A stretch of 64,000 nt of DNA, taken from NCBI GenBank assembly GCA_033220425.1, contig CM065647.1, forward strand, positions 4,774,001 to 4,838,000. Reading direction: 5' to 3'. The notes under the pieces are model-generated. The model made no database searches. It saw nothing but the letters and a program-made list of their open reading frames with translations, and was not told the origin of the DNA. Below, piece after piece: positions 30,898 to 45,007 of this stretch (the stretch's first letter is position 1; every line of letters begins with the position of its first letter). Origin of the DNA: Lepraria neglecta (lineage: Eukaryota; Ascomycota; Lecanoromycetes; Lecanorales; Stereocaulaceae). The translations under genes and the position numbers were made by a program.

Positions 30898-33800
30898 CAA
30901 TCGCGACTGTCGCCACAAGTCCATCAGCCTCAATTCTGTCTCAAAACAATGCAGAAGCCAATCGCCATTGTTGTTTGGGTTTCACTTACAGAATCGCGAT
31001 AGTGGAACCTTTGTGAGCTTGGTGCGAATAGCCTCCAGCTAGGCGCAGTCGATACGTCAAAGTGAACAAGGCAAGACTAGATACCACGCGACGACGGTGC
31101 GGTCTCGAAGCAGCAGCAAGCCTGAGACTTTGTCGCCAGGAACCACTCGCCTAGAGCGCACAAGATTCCGCTCGAGCGCCCGGTCCTTCGGCAGATGCAA
31201 CTTCTTGTTGCAACTTTAAATGGCGTAAACAACAAAAGCGTGCTTGGGAGTAGCTTCAGGGCTAAAGACCTTGGCTAGTGAGGCGGCGGTTATGGATAGC
31301 GCTGGGCCCAAGTACGGGAAATTTATTAGAGCCCCAGATTTCGTCAACCGTCAACGGTATGAGTAGTGTGAAACCTGTCAAAGTTGGGGACAAGTGCTGA
31401 TGTAGTGGTGAGCTTTAATAAAGGTGACAAAGCTCGAGCGGCACTTGTGTTACGGATGTGGCAGGAGTTCGCAAACGGTAACTTGGCGACAGAATGACAC
31501 TATGGTGAGATGAGGAAAGAGCTATGGCCGCCACGCCAGCGATTGAAGCTAGAGATATTATTCGTGGGGCAGGTTTATGAAGTAGCCAGGGTGGCAGAAT
31601 TGGCGTTCCTCCTCCGAATTTGAGTTTTGCAAAAGAAGATTATCGACCGTGTTGATGAAGGTGTGATTTCTGGATGCTCGAATTTGGAGGGCGTCAAGGG
31701 CCGCGATCGACACGATCGTCACCTTAAGCCGAACAGTGTTGACGGTAAGGCGCACTGACGGTTGCTAACTTGCCGGTAGGTAATTTTTTACAAGTGGTCT
31801 CGAATGCCGGCTGCTCCGCTGGCTGTTTCTCTTTCTAGGCGATACCGGAAGGATCAGACGTGAGTTGTTCAAGTTAAAGCCCGCTTCCCCGCAAATAAAG
31901 ATGGAGGAAAAAGACGTTTATGGTCTTTGATGACTTGTTGACTTGGGACGTGTTGAGTTGATAACCAGACGCGCGCGACACTTTTGAGGTGTCGGTCAGG
32001 ACCACCTGGGAAATTTTGTCAGAGGGAGATCGCGATAAGGTCTTGACTCTCGCAACTTTCTTCTTGTTACGTACTTGATGATCACCAATTTCAAGGCAAA
32101 GGTTACAGTGTTTCGGACTGCTTCAGGAGCGCAGAAGAGGTTGATGAGTTGCGCTTCTGGCTGTGCCTTTTGGCTATAGCGGTACCTTGCCCTTTTCCCT
32201 CGTGTTATGGGTAAACAGTGCGACTCAGACCAATCTCAATCTGAAGGTATCTCGATTCGGTATAGACTAGTATGATGCAGGCTGATGGCGCTACTGCTGA
32301 AGCTATCGTAGCTAGCAACTAGCGTGACGGGGTGATGGTTTTTGTTGGTGTTGGATTTTAAGGGCAGAAAGCGACGGGGATGAAATTTTAGAGAGGGGCA
32401 GTTTTCTCGGCTCACCAGTGACATGGTCGCTTTCTTGCGGCCTAGCGCCACCTTAGTCGGATCTCAATTTCAACGTTTGGAATTTCGGCGGAGATCCCTG
32501 GGAAAATTGGGCCCTTTCGGTTGGATTCCGATGAGCTTGAATCTGCCCACCTTTCCCCTTTAAAGGCCTGCAGTATGGAGTAACGAGGCTGAAAACTTAA
32601 GTCAATCTACAGGAGAATGCAGCTAAAGGGGCCGGGAATATGCAACGGGCTATACAGCGATACCCGACGCTTGCTCCAAAAGACGGGACGGCAAAGGGAC
32701 TGATGATGATCTGATCTGATCATGTGGGTTCAACCCTCAAAGGGATTTTCTGATGATTTTACGAACTTACGGTAGTAACAGATATTGATTTGACTAATAC
32801 TATGTGGGACTGGTGTGGAGTTATCTCGAAGGATCAGTGGCCAGCGAATGAAGTGCTAGGTGGCGTAATCCATTTCATTGATTGCTAGCTAAATGAGCTG
32901 ACAGCGCATCGAACCACCTTCTTTTTTAAGGTCTACCCCTCCGAAGTCTGTTTGTTCGAGGGAAGTGAAAAAGCAAAAAGTGCTGTGGGCGGTGAGAACC
33001 AACTGCATGATGATGAACTGGTAATTTCAATATTGGTTCTTCCTTGGTAGAGAGGAGAAAAGTAGGTACCGTAATTTTCGCATGGGCAAAAGCGGGGCTA
33101 GATCCTCCACTGCTCGGCAATGGTGTCGTCCAGAAGCGCTTGGGTGAAGAGGGCCAATTTGGCCTGTGCTTCGCCTGGACCAGCCGTTCTTGAAAATAGG
33201 TTCACATGATTGCCACACGAAATTGCCTTGCTGTGCTCGACATGCCTCTCATGCGGTCAGTGAGAAGTCATCACACAAGCCCACCATTCAGGCTTCACCC
33301 TTCACACGTTGCTATCAGCATTGTAGAGGTGTCAAGGGCTCTACGTAATGGAGTAGCGAAGATAGAGAGATTGGCTGCGACAGCCGAGTCCAGGCATTGC
33401 TCGAGTGCAGGGTTGTGCCTTTCCAAAACGAGGGGGAATAAGCTCGTCCTGCTGCTCGAGGCATATGCATGCTGCACAGTAACATCATCATTCGCTACTT
33501 GCTGAAGCCTGTATGGATGGGTCCAGGTCGGTATGTCCCGCGGGTCGAGTCAGCGGTCGATTTAGATCATTCAGGGAATATCTCCGTGGAAGGAGGTCAT
33601 TCGTCTGAGACACCGAAGATTGTTGGGGCAGGACTCAGGAGCGGGTCATTGTGAGTGGGGGGTGATCGTATCTAGGGGCATCATCATCTTGGCGTTGGAA
33701 TGAGGGCACACAATGAGCAGGTATGGCCGCAAAAGTATTGTAGAATTGTATAGTTGTATGAAGGATGAAGGGTTGTCGTGCGATTTGGATTTTATATCAA

Positions 33801-34965
33801 GGTGCTCGCATCGTCACGAGCACGGCAGCTACAATTGCTAGCGGGCCCAGCGCTGTGTCTCCCCTAGGGCTCTAGGGCACGCATGAGCCACCTAGATCCT
33901 TTTCAGAGTAAGGCTTGGGGCTATCCTCTGCGCTACCTATTCATATGCGAATTTGAATGTCTTCAAATTCTGCATCAACAACTACGAAAATTTGACGACG
34001 AAATACAACAATGACGTCTATTTCTACAAGAAATGGTAGAAGGAGATGATGAACGCGTCGCATAGGGTACATTACGTAAATGATAAGGGGGGAAGATACG
34101 ACCGTGCATCCTCTCCGCCAAGGCAGTTCTCACCGACCCTCTCGCCCGACCTCAGGAGAGCCTTGAGAAAGGATAAAGATAACGATTTGCTGTCATTGAC
34201 GGAGACCCTGCATGGATCTGGCCCCCATGCGACCTCAAGCGTTTCGGAGTATAATCTATCAGAAGGCATCTGCCTTCGGCCCAGCTGTTGGGGGCCAGGG
34301 CGGGGGGTGCATTCGGGATATCCATTGCCGTGACCATCGCTTAGCAACTCCTCCCCGTTCCAGAGAAAAGATCCATGATACACCAGAATGTGGAAATGCT
34401 TGTCCGAGACGGGTCTCGAGGCATGGATGAGTGCTGTTGGAACAATATCGACAATCCGGGAACAAGCTGGGGAAGAACGGGAGCCCCGGAATACAATGTA
34501 AAAGACATTTTCGAGGGCAGAACTATGGGAGCGAAGCTTTGTCACTGAAGCGGGCGTTATCATTCCAGTCATATGGGTGTTTCTCTAAACTACGTTTGTC
34601 TATAGCATGATAGCATTCTATGAAGCTGCCTCCTTCGTCAGCTCGCCGCCAGTGAACTGCTTAATCACCTCGCCATGAAGCTACACTGCAAGCTCCGTTT
34701 TCGTGCATCCTCCTCTGAAATCATCGCTGAATACTGTCTGTTAATCTAGGATATCGAGAGTGAAAGAAGAACATAATGAAATCTAATGCTGAATGCAGGA
34801 TCCGAAAGCCAGTCATAGAGACAAGCAAGAAGAACGCCGAAATGCTGCTGTTCGTGCCGAGTTCAGGGGACCCGGCTAGTGTAATTGCAGCACGAGGGGA
34901 GCACTGAGCAAATCGTATAGGGGCATCGTCTAAGTCGTCCGAGAAATGCTTGAAGGTTGCAAGAA
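30898..34965. other. About 4 kb gene-free region upstream of CON7
   Basis: This lies between the CON7 start and the DBP2 stop. No frame on either strand looks like protein. The only longer ones (about 34046-34333 plus, 34072-34572 minus) overlap each other and lack domains. A GATC-rich cluster (TGATGATCTGATCTGATCAT) lies at about 32706-32725. The size suits a long promoter or long 5' leader for a developmental regulator, which is inference. The last few hundred bases are the DBP2 3' UTR. Confidence 0.5.
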
Positions 34966-37488
<2,523 letters not shown>

Positions 37489-37972
37489 CTTGTCGTTTGA
37501 TTGTCGATCTGATGGCAGTAGTTCTGGGTTCTAGGTATGATAGGAGAGCGAAGAGAATGGAAGACGTGGGAGCAGTGGGAGTAATGTGAGGTAGTTGAGG
37601 GTGAGAGATGAGAGGTGGTGAAATGTTGTCGCAAAGAAAGTGTGTCAGGCACAGCCGACTAAAAATTTCCTTAGCGTCTAAGCAGGGGTAGGGCTGAGCG
37701 CCAAGAGATATCGTTGGTTCAAGATGGTAAACAGCAAACGCGGTCTGACGGGGCAATGAAATTGTTCATTCACTGCAGCAATTCAAGTCTATTTCGAGTT
37801 TCTGGACGCAATCCTAGGTGAATAATAGAGACGGCATATTCTAGATTGAGGGAATCAAAGTTCCTGTTGCAACGCTGCTGCCCACTTTACATGCGCATAG
37901 CCAATAGTTTCCTCTATCTTTGACTGCGCTATCCAAATTACAATATGTCTAGCACCAATTTGCAGCACCCTT
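37489..37972. other. DBP2 upstream region
   Basis: DBP2 promoter and 5' leader, running to the 3' end of the next minus-strand gene. Nothing else seen. Confidence 0.45.
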
Positions 37973-38593
37973 TCACTTAGCTGCAAGTACATCGCTCGGT
38001 TTGGGAACCGAAGAATTTGTTGCTTCAGTCACTGAGGAGTTCACCGGCAACACGAAAGCTTCCGTAACATTGCCATTCCCAGGGCTCTGCCCAACACCAG
38101 AAGACTGGTAAGCCAGGAATTCTATCCTAACGTAAGTAGAGGGGTCTGCGCCCCTCACAGCAGTATGCCCACCACTTACACCCCACCAACCCACGCACCT
38201 TGATATCAAATGTCTCCCTTCCGAGTATAGTGTTGGAGCGTCAACGGTCACGTCGTTATCGTGAGGTAAGTGTATACTGAATGTGCATTCTTCGATAGTT
38301 GAGTGCAATGGGGTCCAGATATAGTAGGGTAACGTCATAGCCTTGTCACGATCATTGGTGAAGGTGGGTCTCTCGCCGCTTGGAATATACGAGTAAAAGT
38401 CCCATAAGGCGTCTTCACAGTGGTCGACGGTTAGGTGGCGGCGATCGGGGTAACAGACAACATCGAAAATGCTGTTAGAGGAAGAGCTGATGTTCGTGAC
38501 AAGGGCCGGGGAGGCGACGATGAATGTGGGGCAAAGCAGGAAATATGCAAGACTGCAAATGGTAGTCCAAGCAGGTGTCAGAAGAGGACCCAT
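37973..38593 (-). CDS. Probable small secreted protein
   Basis: From ATG at 38593 the protein has 206 residues and begins with a signal-peptide-like stretch, LTPAWTTICSLAYFLLCPTF, then IVASPALVTN. The mature part has Cys spread as in secreted fungal proteins (DVVCYPDRRHLTVDHCEDAL, STIEECTFSI, LISRCVGWWGVSGGHT) and ends in a Ser/Asn/Thr-rich tail with several N-glycosylation sequons. An in-frame ATG at 38701 would add 36 residues before the signal and is less likely. No catalytic motif is visible. The plan (CxP start, VDHCEDAL helix, late RCVG, then GG) recurs in uncharacterised Pezizomycotina secreted proteins, including the locus at 18.45 kb. Confidence 0.65.
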   Translation of the reverse strand: MGPLLTPAWTTICSLAYFLLCPTFIVASPALVTNISSSSNSIFDVVCYPDRRHLTVDHCEDALWDFYSYIPSGERPTFTNDRDKAMTLPYYIWTPLHSTIEECTFSIHLPHDNDVTVDAPTLYSEGRHLISRCVGWWGVSGGHTAVRGADPSTYVRIEFLAYQSSGVGQSPGNGNVTEAFVLPVNSSVTEATNSSVPKPSDVLAAK

Positions 38594-39184
38594 AACGCGT
38601 GTTAGCCGAGAATGCGTTGAGAGCTCTGAGTACATCCAACGGACGATCATGGCCTTATATATGTGGCAAGGGAGATATTTTTGTACGTGCGCACAAGCCA
38701 TACGCTATCCGAATAGCCGCATATTCGTGTCGCGAAACTCGAAACAACTCTGCTCGTTAATTTTTCCAGAAGCATCAAGGTGCCACCGCACTTCCTGCAA
38801 AGAATGCTTGTCGTTCGTTCTAATCAACAGACGCTTCAGTGTCATGCACGTGCACAGGCCTAGCTTGGGCTCTCTTCTGTTGGCAGCACTTCTCAATCTA
38901 GGCGTTCGTCTCTTCTTCACCGAGTGTAAGTTCCCTGGGGCAATGGAAACGGAGGCGATGTATCAAAGTAGCTTTCGTAGTGATTAAAAGACCGGTCCGA
39001 TCCATAGGATAAACTGCTCTTTGGGTTCCACGTAGTCTGCAGCCCTCTGCATGACTGTATACATTGAGTGTCCAGCGAGCTTACTTCAACTCCTCAAGCG
39101 TCAATCTCTGTTTGGATTGTAGTGCTGGGTGAAACACAAGGCAGATTTTGTTGACCAAAACTTTGAGCATGCTCTTTGGTAATC
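38594..39184. other. Intergenic, no gene seen
   Basis: This holds the upstream DNA of the secreted-protein gene and the 3' flank of ISA2. No gene is supported. Confidence 0.4.
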
Positions 39185-39940
39185 TCATGGCTTGATATCG
39201 AAACTTGTCCCGCAACCGCAACTGGTTGTAGCTGCCGGATTCCCCACAATTTTGAATTGACTTCCAATAAGCTCCATCGTGAAGTCAACCTTGCTTCCTT
39301 TCAGCAGCTCTAAACTCGGCTCATCCATAACCACCTTTGCGCCAGAACCATCGCTCGCTTCGAATACTGTGTCGTCCTCGGCAGATATTGCGTATGTGTT
39401 CGTAAGAGACATGAGGTATTGGAAGCCATGGCACCCTCCAGACTCAACAGTGACTCGTAGTGCAAGATTGGGATTGGAGTCCTTAGACATGATTTCTTTG
39501 AGACGCTGTATCTGTGGTTAGCAACGAAGGCCGGAGGGATGTTCAGAGCAGACACATACAGTTGCGGCACGAGCAGTGATCTCTATGAGCATTTCGTTCC
39601 CATCTTCGTCTTTTCGGGGATTGGCCGTCACTACCGTTGCTTTGGTAGCCGGCGATGCGGAGAAATGCCTTGTATGGCTTATGTTCAGAGATGTAGGCTG
39701 GCGTGGAGGCGGAAAGGCGTGGAGTGATGGAGTAGCAGCAGGCTTTCCTATCATAAAGGCAGGCAGCAGAAAATCCGGTATAAATGCGTGTGTGCTGTAA
39801 TGGCTGCCCGAAGTGTGTCGTCGGCTGTTGTTGACCAGGGAATTCCTTGCTGCTCTGGCGCATGCGAACTCGTGCTTCGCCAGACGCACAAGTGGCCGTG
39901 CTAGTATCTCAGCTGCCATCACAGCAACTTGTCTAGTCAA
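39185..39940 (-). CDS. ISA2: Mitochondrial iron-sulfur assembly protein Isa2 (A-type carrier)
   Basis: Exons 39940-39560 and 39511-39185 (48-bp intron, GTATGT..CAG) give 235 residues. The first 90 residues or so are an Arg/Ala/Ser-rich, low-acid leader fit for mitochondrial import. The A-type (HesB/IscA) domain covers the C-terminal 110 residues. It has the three conserved Cys: one in VESGGCHGFQYLMS and two in the CGCG of TTSCGCGTSFDI. FVTMEL-like strands (VDFTMELIGSQFKIV) lie before the last pair. The GCHGFQY form distinguishes Isa2 from Isa1. With Isa1 and Iba57 it makes 4Fe-4S clusters for aconitase and lipoate synthase. The gene shares a 163-bp divergent promoter with kynureninase. Confidence 0.92.
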
Positions 39941-40103
39941 TTCGTTGTAGGATGCGATATGAAAAGAGAGTAAGGTATTATCAATGCATGCTTAGCATTC
40001 TCGGGAAAACCTCGGCGCCACCGCGGAATGCTTCCACTCAAGCATTTCGATCAATGACTCGCTCTCTGGAAATCATCTACACTTCTCAAGTTCTCGGAAA
40101 GCA
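39941..40103. promoter_or_regulatory. Divergent promoter, ISA2 / kynureninase
   Basis: Only 163 bp separate the two start codons, so both promoters must lie here and may be shared. No TATA box stands out. Confidence 0.7.
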
Positions 40104-41785
40104 ATGTCTGCCTCTCAAGGATTGAACGACTGTAGTCGAGGATATGCAACACAGCTGGACGATCAAGATAGACTCAGGCACCTTAGAAAAGAGTTCATTG
40201 TCCCTACAAAAGCAGACCTAAAGAGCAAGACTTTGGTCAACTCTGGTAAGACATGCATATTCAGAACACCTGCCAGCTCAAGAAGCTAATTAGTAGCTTC
40301 AAACAGTGAGAATGACGACCAGCCTTGCATCTACTTCTGCGGAAACTCCTTAGGCCTCCAACCACGCCGCACGTCAGAGCGCATTATCTCCCACCTAACA
40401 TCATGGGCAAAGAAAGGTGTCTATGGCCATTTTACCCCACATGAGGATTCAAATCTCCCGCCATACCTCCATGTCGATGATATTGCCGCAAAGCTCATGG
40501 CTCCCCTCGTGGGTGCTTTGCCCGAAGAGGTTGCCCTAATGCAGACATTGACGGCCAATCTTCATCTCATGATGGCAAGCTTTTATCGGCCTACTGAGGA
40601 CAAATACAAAATAATCCTTGAAGGAAAAGCGTTCCCAAGCGATCATGTAGGTATGCTCCGAGCTGTTGTTGCATCTGCGCCTCGTTGCTGACGGTGGGCC
40701 TCAGTACGCAGTTGAATCCCAAATCCGGCATCATGGCTTCGACCCCAAAGAGGCTATGGTTCTCATCGAGCCTGAAAATTCAGGATCGCCGACAATATCT
40801 ACGTCCCACATCCTATCTATAATTGAAAAGCATGCATCCTCTACGGCTTTGATCCTTCTACCTGGAGTCCAGTATTACACCGGTCAATACCTGGACATAG
40901 AAAGGATTACCTCTTATGCACACAATCTGGGTCTAACAATAGGCTGGGATCTTGCTCATGCAGTTGGGAATGTTTCGCTGCAGCTTCATGGATGGAATGT
41001 TGACTTCGCAGTCTGGTGCAATTATAAATACATTGACTCGGGACCTGGTGTCATTGGTGGACTCTTTGTCCACTCTAGACATGGGGAGGTAGATTTATCT
41101 ACAAGGCAAGACGGCGGTGCAGGTTTCAGACCGAGGCTGAGCGGCTGGTGGGGAGGTGATAAAGCTACGAGATTCGGGATGGGCAGTGGTAAGTCACCTT
41201 CGTTTTGCTAATCATGATAATCGACGGCGCTTTTTGAAATGTTGGTCTGATGCTAGAGTTAACATTCCTTCAGATTTTGTGCCTATTCCAGGCGCCCCAG
41301 GCTTCCAACTCAGCAACCCTTCGGTTCTTGATCTCACGGCTGTCATTGCTTCACTAGAGGTGTTCGCACTTACCTCTATGGCGGCCATCCGTGAAAAATC
41401 GATTGCGTTGACAAGTTATCTGGAAGACCTTTTGCTGCACGCGCCGGCTGCTGTAGGACTTGATGAAAAGGGTTTGCCCTACCAGATCATTACTCCTTCA
41501 AACACAGCCGAGCGAGGTGCTCAGCTAAGCCTCCTCCTGAAACCCGGACTCCTTGAGGGTGTCATGAAGGCTTTGGAAGATGCGGGAGTCGTTGTGGACG
41601 AGAGAAGGCCTAATGTTATCAGAGTGGCTCCAGCGCCGTTATACAACACCTTTACTGAAGTGTGGGAATTCGTCCATATATTTAAGGTCGCATGCTTGAA
41701 GGCTCAGAACGGTCGGGCCAACGGTGGTCAGGAGGTCATAGCTCTCAAAGGACAAGACGAGAAAGGCTGGGCTCAGATCAAATGA
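40104..41785 (+). CDS. BNA5: Kynureninase
   Basis: Exons 40104-40245, 40297-40646, 40705-41188 and 41274-41785 give 495 residues. The second exon may instead start at 40294, in the same frame. This PLP enzyme cleaves kynurenine and 3-hydroxykynurenine in the tryptophan-to-NAD pathway. Seen: [17 protein letters not shown]-like [41 protein letters not shown] (Asp holding the pyridine N), and [15 protein letters not shown] with the PLP lysine in NYK. SGWWGGD and [11 protein letters not shown] follow as in the family. The length is normal. The protein carries no targeting sequence, so it is cytosolic. No other NAD-pathway gene lies nearby. Confidence 0.94.
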
Positions 41786-42640
41786 CGAAAGGAGACTCGT
41801 ATTTGCTTGTTCGGCGAACCTCGAAACGACACATGACAGTACTATTTGCACCATCAAACGATAGAATATCAAAGGCAACAACTGTATAGATCAATCAAAG
41901 AACGCCATCATCTAACTTACACACGTTTCTGACGCCAAAGATGTTTCGGCATTATGCATCTCCCTTCCTATGCGTTGTCGAGGTTGTCCAGGCCCTGTCC
42001 TCCAAGCGCCCAGACTTGGTGCAAGATCCTCCCGGCCAATCGGCAGGCCTTTAGCAACTGCGGAGCCGCCCAACTTCTCGACGCGATCTCGTTTCCACCC
42101 AGTCACATGTAATGGCGCCCCTGACATCCCTCAGGCTAAAATGTGTCCCGCATGCACGCACTTAAACGTGCATGAGTAGCTCGATAGCTGTCCAGAAATC
42201 AAATTCACTCTCTACGCGCTGCGCTTCATGGCCGTTGCTCCTCGTCCCTGACCCATTGCTCTGGACTCGGGCAGGCTTCCCAAACCTCTCCTTAGTCCTC
42301 ACCTGTCAAGAATTTCTTTTGTCATTCGTCCTCCCCATCTCAATTGACCGGTTCATCGCATTTCCTGGGCCGTTTTTGCCGGAGGCTTGTGTGTACGAGC
42401 TGCAGGAACAGCATCTTTGCCCCGTTTCATATCTACCCACCATCTTCTTCTACCACCCATTAAATACGAGCCCGAGGGTTCTCTGCAACTCTTCTCAGCA
42501 TACGACCTACCATATGCGGCCGGCGACCTTATAGAACCTCGGAACGGATACTGTCGGTCGAAAAGAGCTATATGCGGGATACTTATACGCTGCGACCTTG
42601 ATTTGGAGATCTATGCCCATAGCAGTTTGAATTGGCAGCA
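41786..42640. other. noxR upstream region
   Basis: This holds the kynureninase 3' flank and the noxR promoter. The frames here are open by chance only, as far as I can judge. Confidence 0.45.
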
Positions 42641-44579
42641 ATGTCTTTGAAGCAGGTAAGGCTCTTCGTCCAAGCACCACATCACGGAAGCTGACAGCAT
42701 GGCCAAACAGGAAATCGAGACCTGGGTCCAGGCCATCGGACATTACGACAACAATGAGTTCGAAGAGGCGCTGAAGGTATTTGATAGTATCTCGGATACC
42801 TCGAAAATCTTGTTCAACTGTGGTGTCATTCATGCTACACTAGGGGAACACGACAAAGCGGTGGGTACCGGTATATGCCGGGACTGCATCACATCACTGA
42901 CTTCCTTCAGGTTGAATGCTACCAACGAGCTATCAAGCGAGACAACTACCTCGCAGTGGCTTTCTTCCAACAGGGCGTCTCCAATTTCATGGTCGGCGAC
43001 TTCGAGGAGGCTTTGGCGAACTTCAATGACACCTTGCTATACTTGAGAGGGAATCTATCGATCGATTACGACCAATTGGGTCTGAAATTCAAACTGTACT
43101 CCTGCGAGGTGCTGTTTAATCGGGGACTATGCTACATCTACCTAGAACAGAAGATCGCTGGGATGGGGGACCTGAAGTATGCAGCACAAGAGAAAGTGGA
43201 AGCGGAAAGACACAGTGTGATTGACGAGGCGATCGTAGAGGAGGCCGAGGTCAGTCTCTCCATAGAATCGATGAGATCTGAACGTCCGCTCACTGATGAT
43301 AGGGATACAACGTCTTTTCCATCCCCGTCGGCGTCATCTATAGGCCCAATAGCGCCAAAGTGAAGAATCTCAAGACGAAAGACTACTTGGGAAAAGCTCG
43401 CCTGGTAGCAACATCAGACCAAAACGCCGCATACGCAGGCTCAGCAAGCGCAGAAGCCATAACATTCCACGCCGTCCACAACCAAAGTATGGACGACCGC
43501 CCACCCGGCTCCATCTCCTTCGGCGCAAGCAATCTCGTCAAAGTCGGTCTCCACAGCCGCTCAAGACAACAATCCGAGCCCCCAGTAAACCGCAACGTCT
43601 TCCCACCCACACCACCACCTGATCAAGACCGCGCAGTGCGTCCACCATTCTCCCAAGCATCTACCTCCCCACCCGACAACCCTTCCACCCTATCCAACCA
43701 CGCCCCGCAAAGCCCACCAAAACCCTCCCGCCCCGAGCCCCTAAACCTCGACCAAATAACCAAGCCCGATCCCCAACAACAGCAACAACAGCAAAGACCC
43801 CGCCTAGGCACAAATCGCACAGCCTCCGAACCCCGCGGCCCTTCAAACGCCTACCATTCCTACTCCTCCCGCGAGGGCGTACCCCAACCCAGACGCCTCT
43901 TCATGGAAACCACACCCCTACGCTCATACTCCAACGGCGCAGAAGCAGACGTAGACGAATACCCCGAGGAGCTGTACGCCACCCCCCGCGCACAAAAACC
44001 CGCTCCTTACACCAGAACGGGGACAGCAGCTCCAATACTCAAACCCACAGATACACCACCTCGCGCACGCGCAACAAGAGCCAGACCAGAACACGCAGAC
44101 AACATTACAGCATCGACGAAGAACCCTCCGAAGACCCAGACGGTGGCACAACCTCCGCGCACTCCTCCCTCGACGAATTCGAAATCCTCCACAACGCAGG
44201 TGGAACCCTCTCCCAACCCCGGCCGCAACCCCGTCCCCGCGCCCGCTCCTCCAGCCGTCGCGCCTCTTCTCGCTCCCGCCGACAACCCCAAGCCTACGAG
44301 TTCCAGTTCAAAAACATACGCATAAAAGTGCACTGTGGCGACGATACGAGATACATGATGCTCGCGCCGGAAGTACGGTTTGAAGAGTTTGTGGAGAGGG
44401 TGAGGGAGAAGTATTCGTTGAAGGGAGGGTTTAAGATTAAGACGAGGGATGAGGGGGATTTGATCACGATGGGGGATCGGGATGATTGGGAGATGGCTGT
44501 GGGAGCGGTGAGGAAGGAGGCGAAGGGGGAGGGGGTCGAGATGGGGAAGATGGAGGTTTGGGTTGTTGAGGTTGTTTGA
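42641..44579 (+). CDS. noxR: NADPH oxidase regulator NoxR (p67phox-like)
   Basis: Exons 42641-42655, 42711-42860, 42911-43249 and from 43303 on. The tiny first exon encodes MSLKQ, exactly the start of this family. TPR repeats fill the first 170 residues (EIETWVQAIGHYDNNEFEEA, KILFNCGVIHATLGEHDKA, YLAVAFFQQGVSNFMVGDFE). The activation segment GYNVFSIPVGVIYRP follows. A long Pro/Gln/Ser/Arg-rich linker leads to a C-terminal PB1 domain (NIRIKVHCGDDTRYMMLAPE, GDLITMGDRDDWEM). NoxR binds Rac and activates NoxA/NoxB on membranes to make superoxide for hyphal fusion and fruiting. The linker changes frame between about 43970 and 44060: either a 53-bp intron (43972-44024, weak) or a one-base indel near a C6 or A5 run. 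With the intron the protein has 575 residues. Confidence 0.9.
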
Positions 44580-45007
44580 TTCGTTTATCTAAGCAGGTGG
44601 CTGTGCTAGGGAATTGACGGATGGCGAGTAAGGATGATAATGAATGTATGATGCATGGAGTGTGGATCTGGGAGGCGATTCCGTCTTTCATGGGAAGGGA
44701 TGGTGGAGGCATTTGCTCTTCTCTTTTCTTTCTTGTTTATTTCCCTCTTCGATTCGAACATGTAGGGTTTGGAGGACGATAATTATCATTAGTTTCTGGC
44801 ATATTTCCGACATGTAGTTCAAATAGATCTACTTCCCACGGCTGCTCAGATGCATGGAAATGTGATAGATTGGTCAACGTGTGATTAGATCAGGAGGAAA
44901 AGGGTGTTCGAATGCTGGGCAGCAGGTCCGAATTTTCGTGAGGAATTGTTATTCCCAACTAGCTAGGAGACTCAATGCTTTTACATCTGTGCCCCTAAAA
45001 CGCCCCA
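44580..45007. other. Convergent 3' flanks, noxR and ThiD kinase
   Basis: No gene seen. It should hold both 3' UTRs. Confidence 0.45.

Noticed and set aside
34072-34572. 166-codon minus-strand frame with VFYIVFRGSRS, faintly like a class 3 lipase
   Set aside because: No GxSxG motif, no other lipase block, and it overlaps a plus-strand open frame in a gene-free gap.
43623-44333. Long minus-strand frames opposite the noxR linker
   Set aside because: They reflect the Pro/Arg-rich, stop-poor linker of noxR read in antisense.
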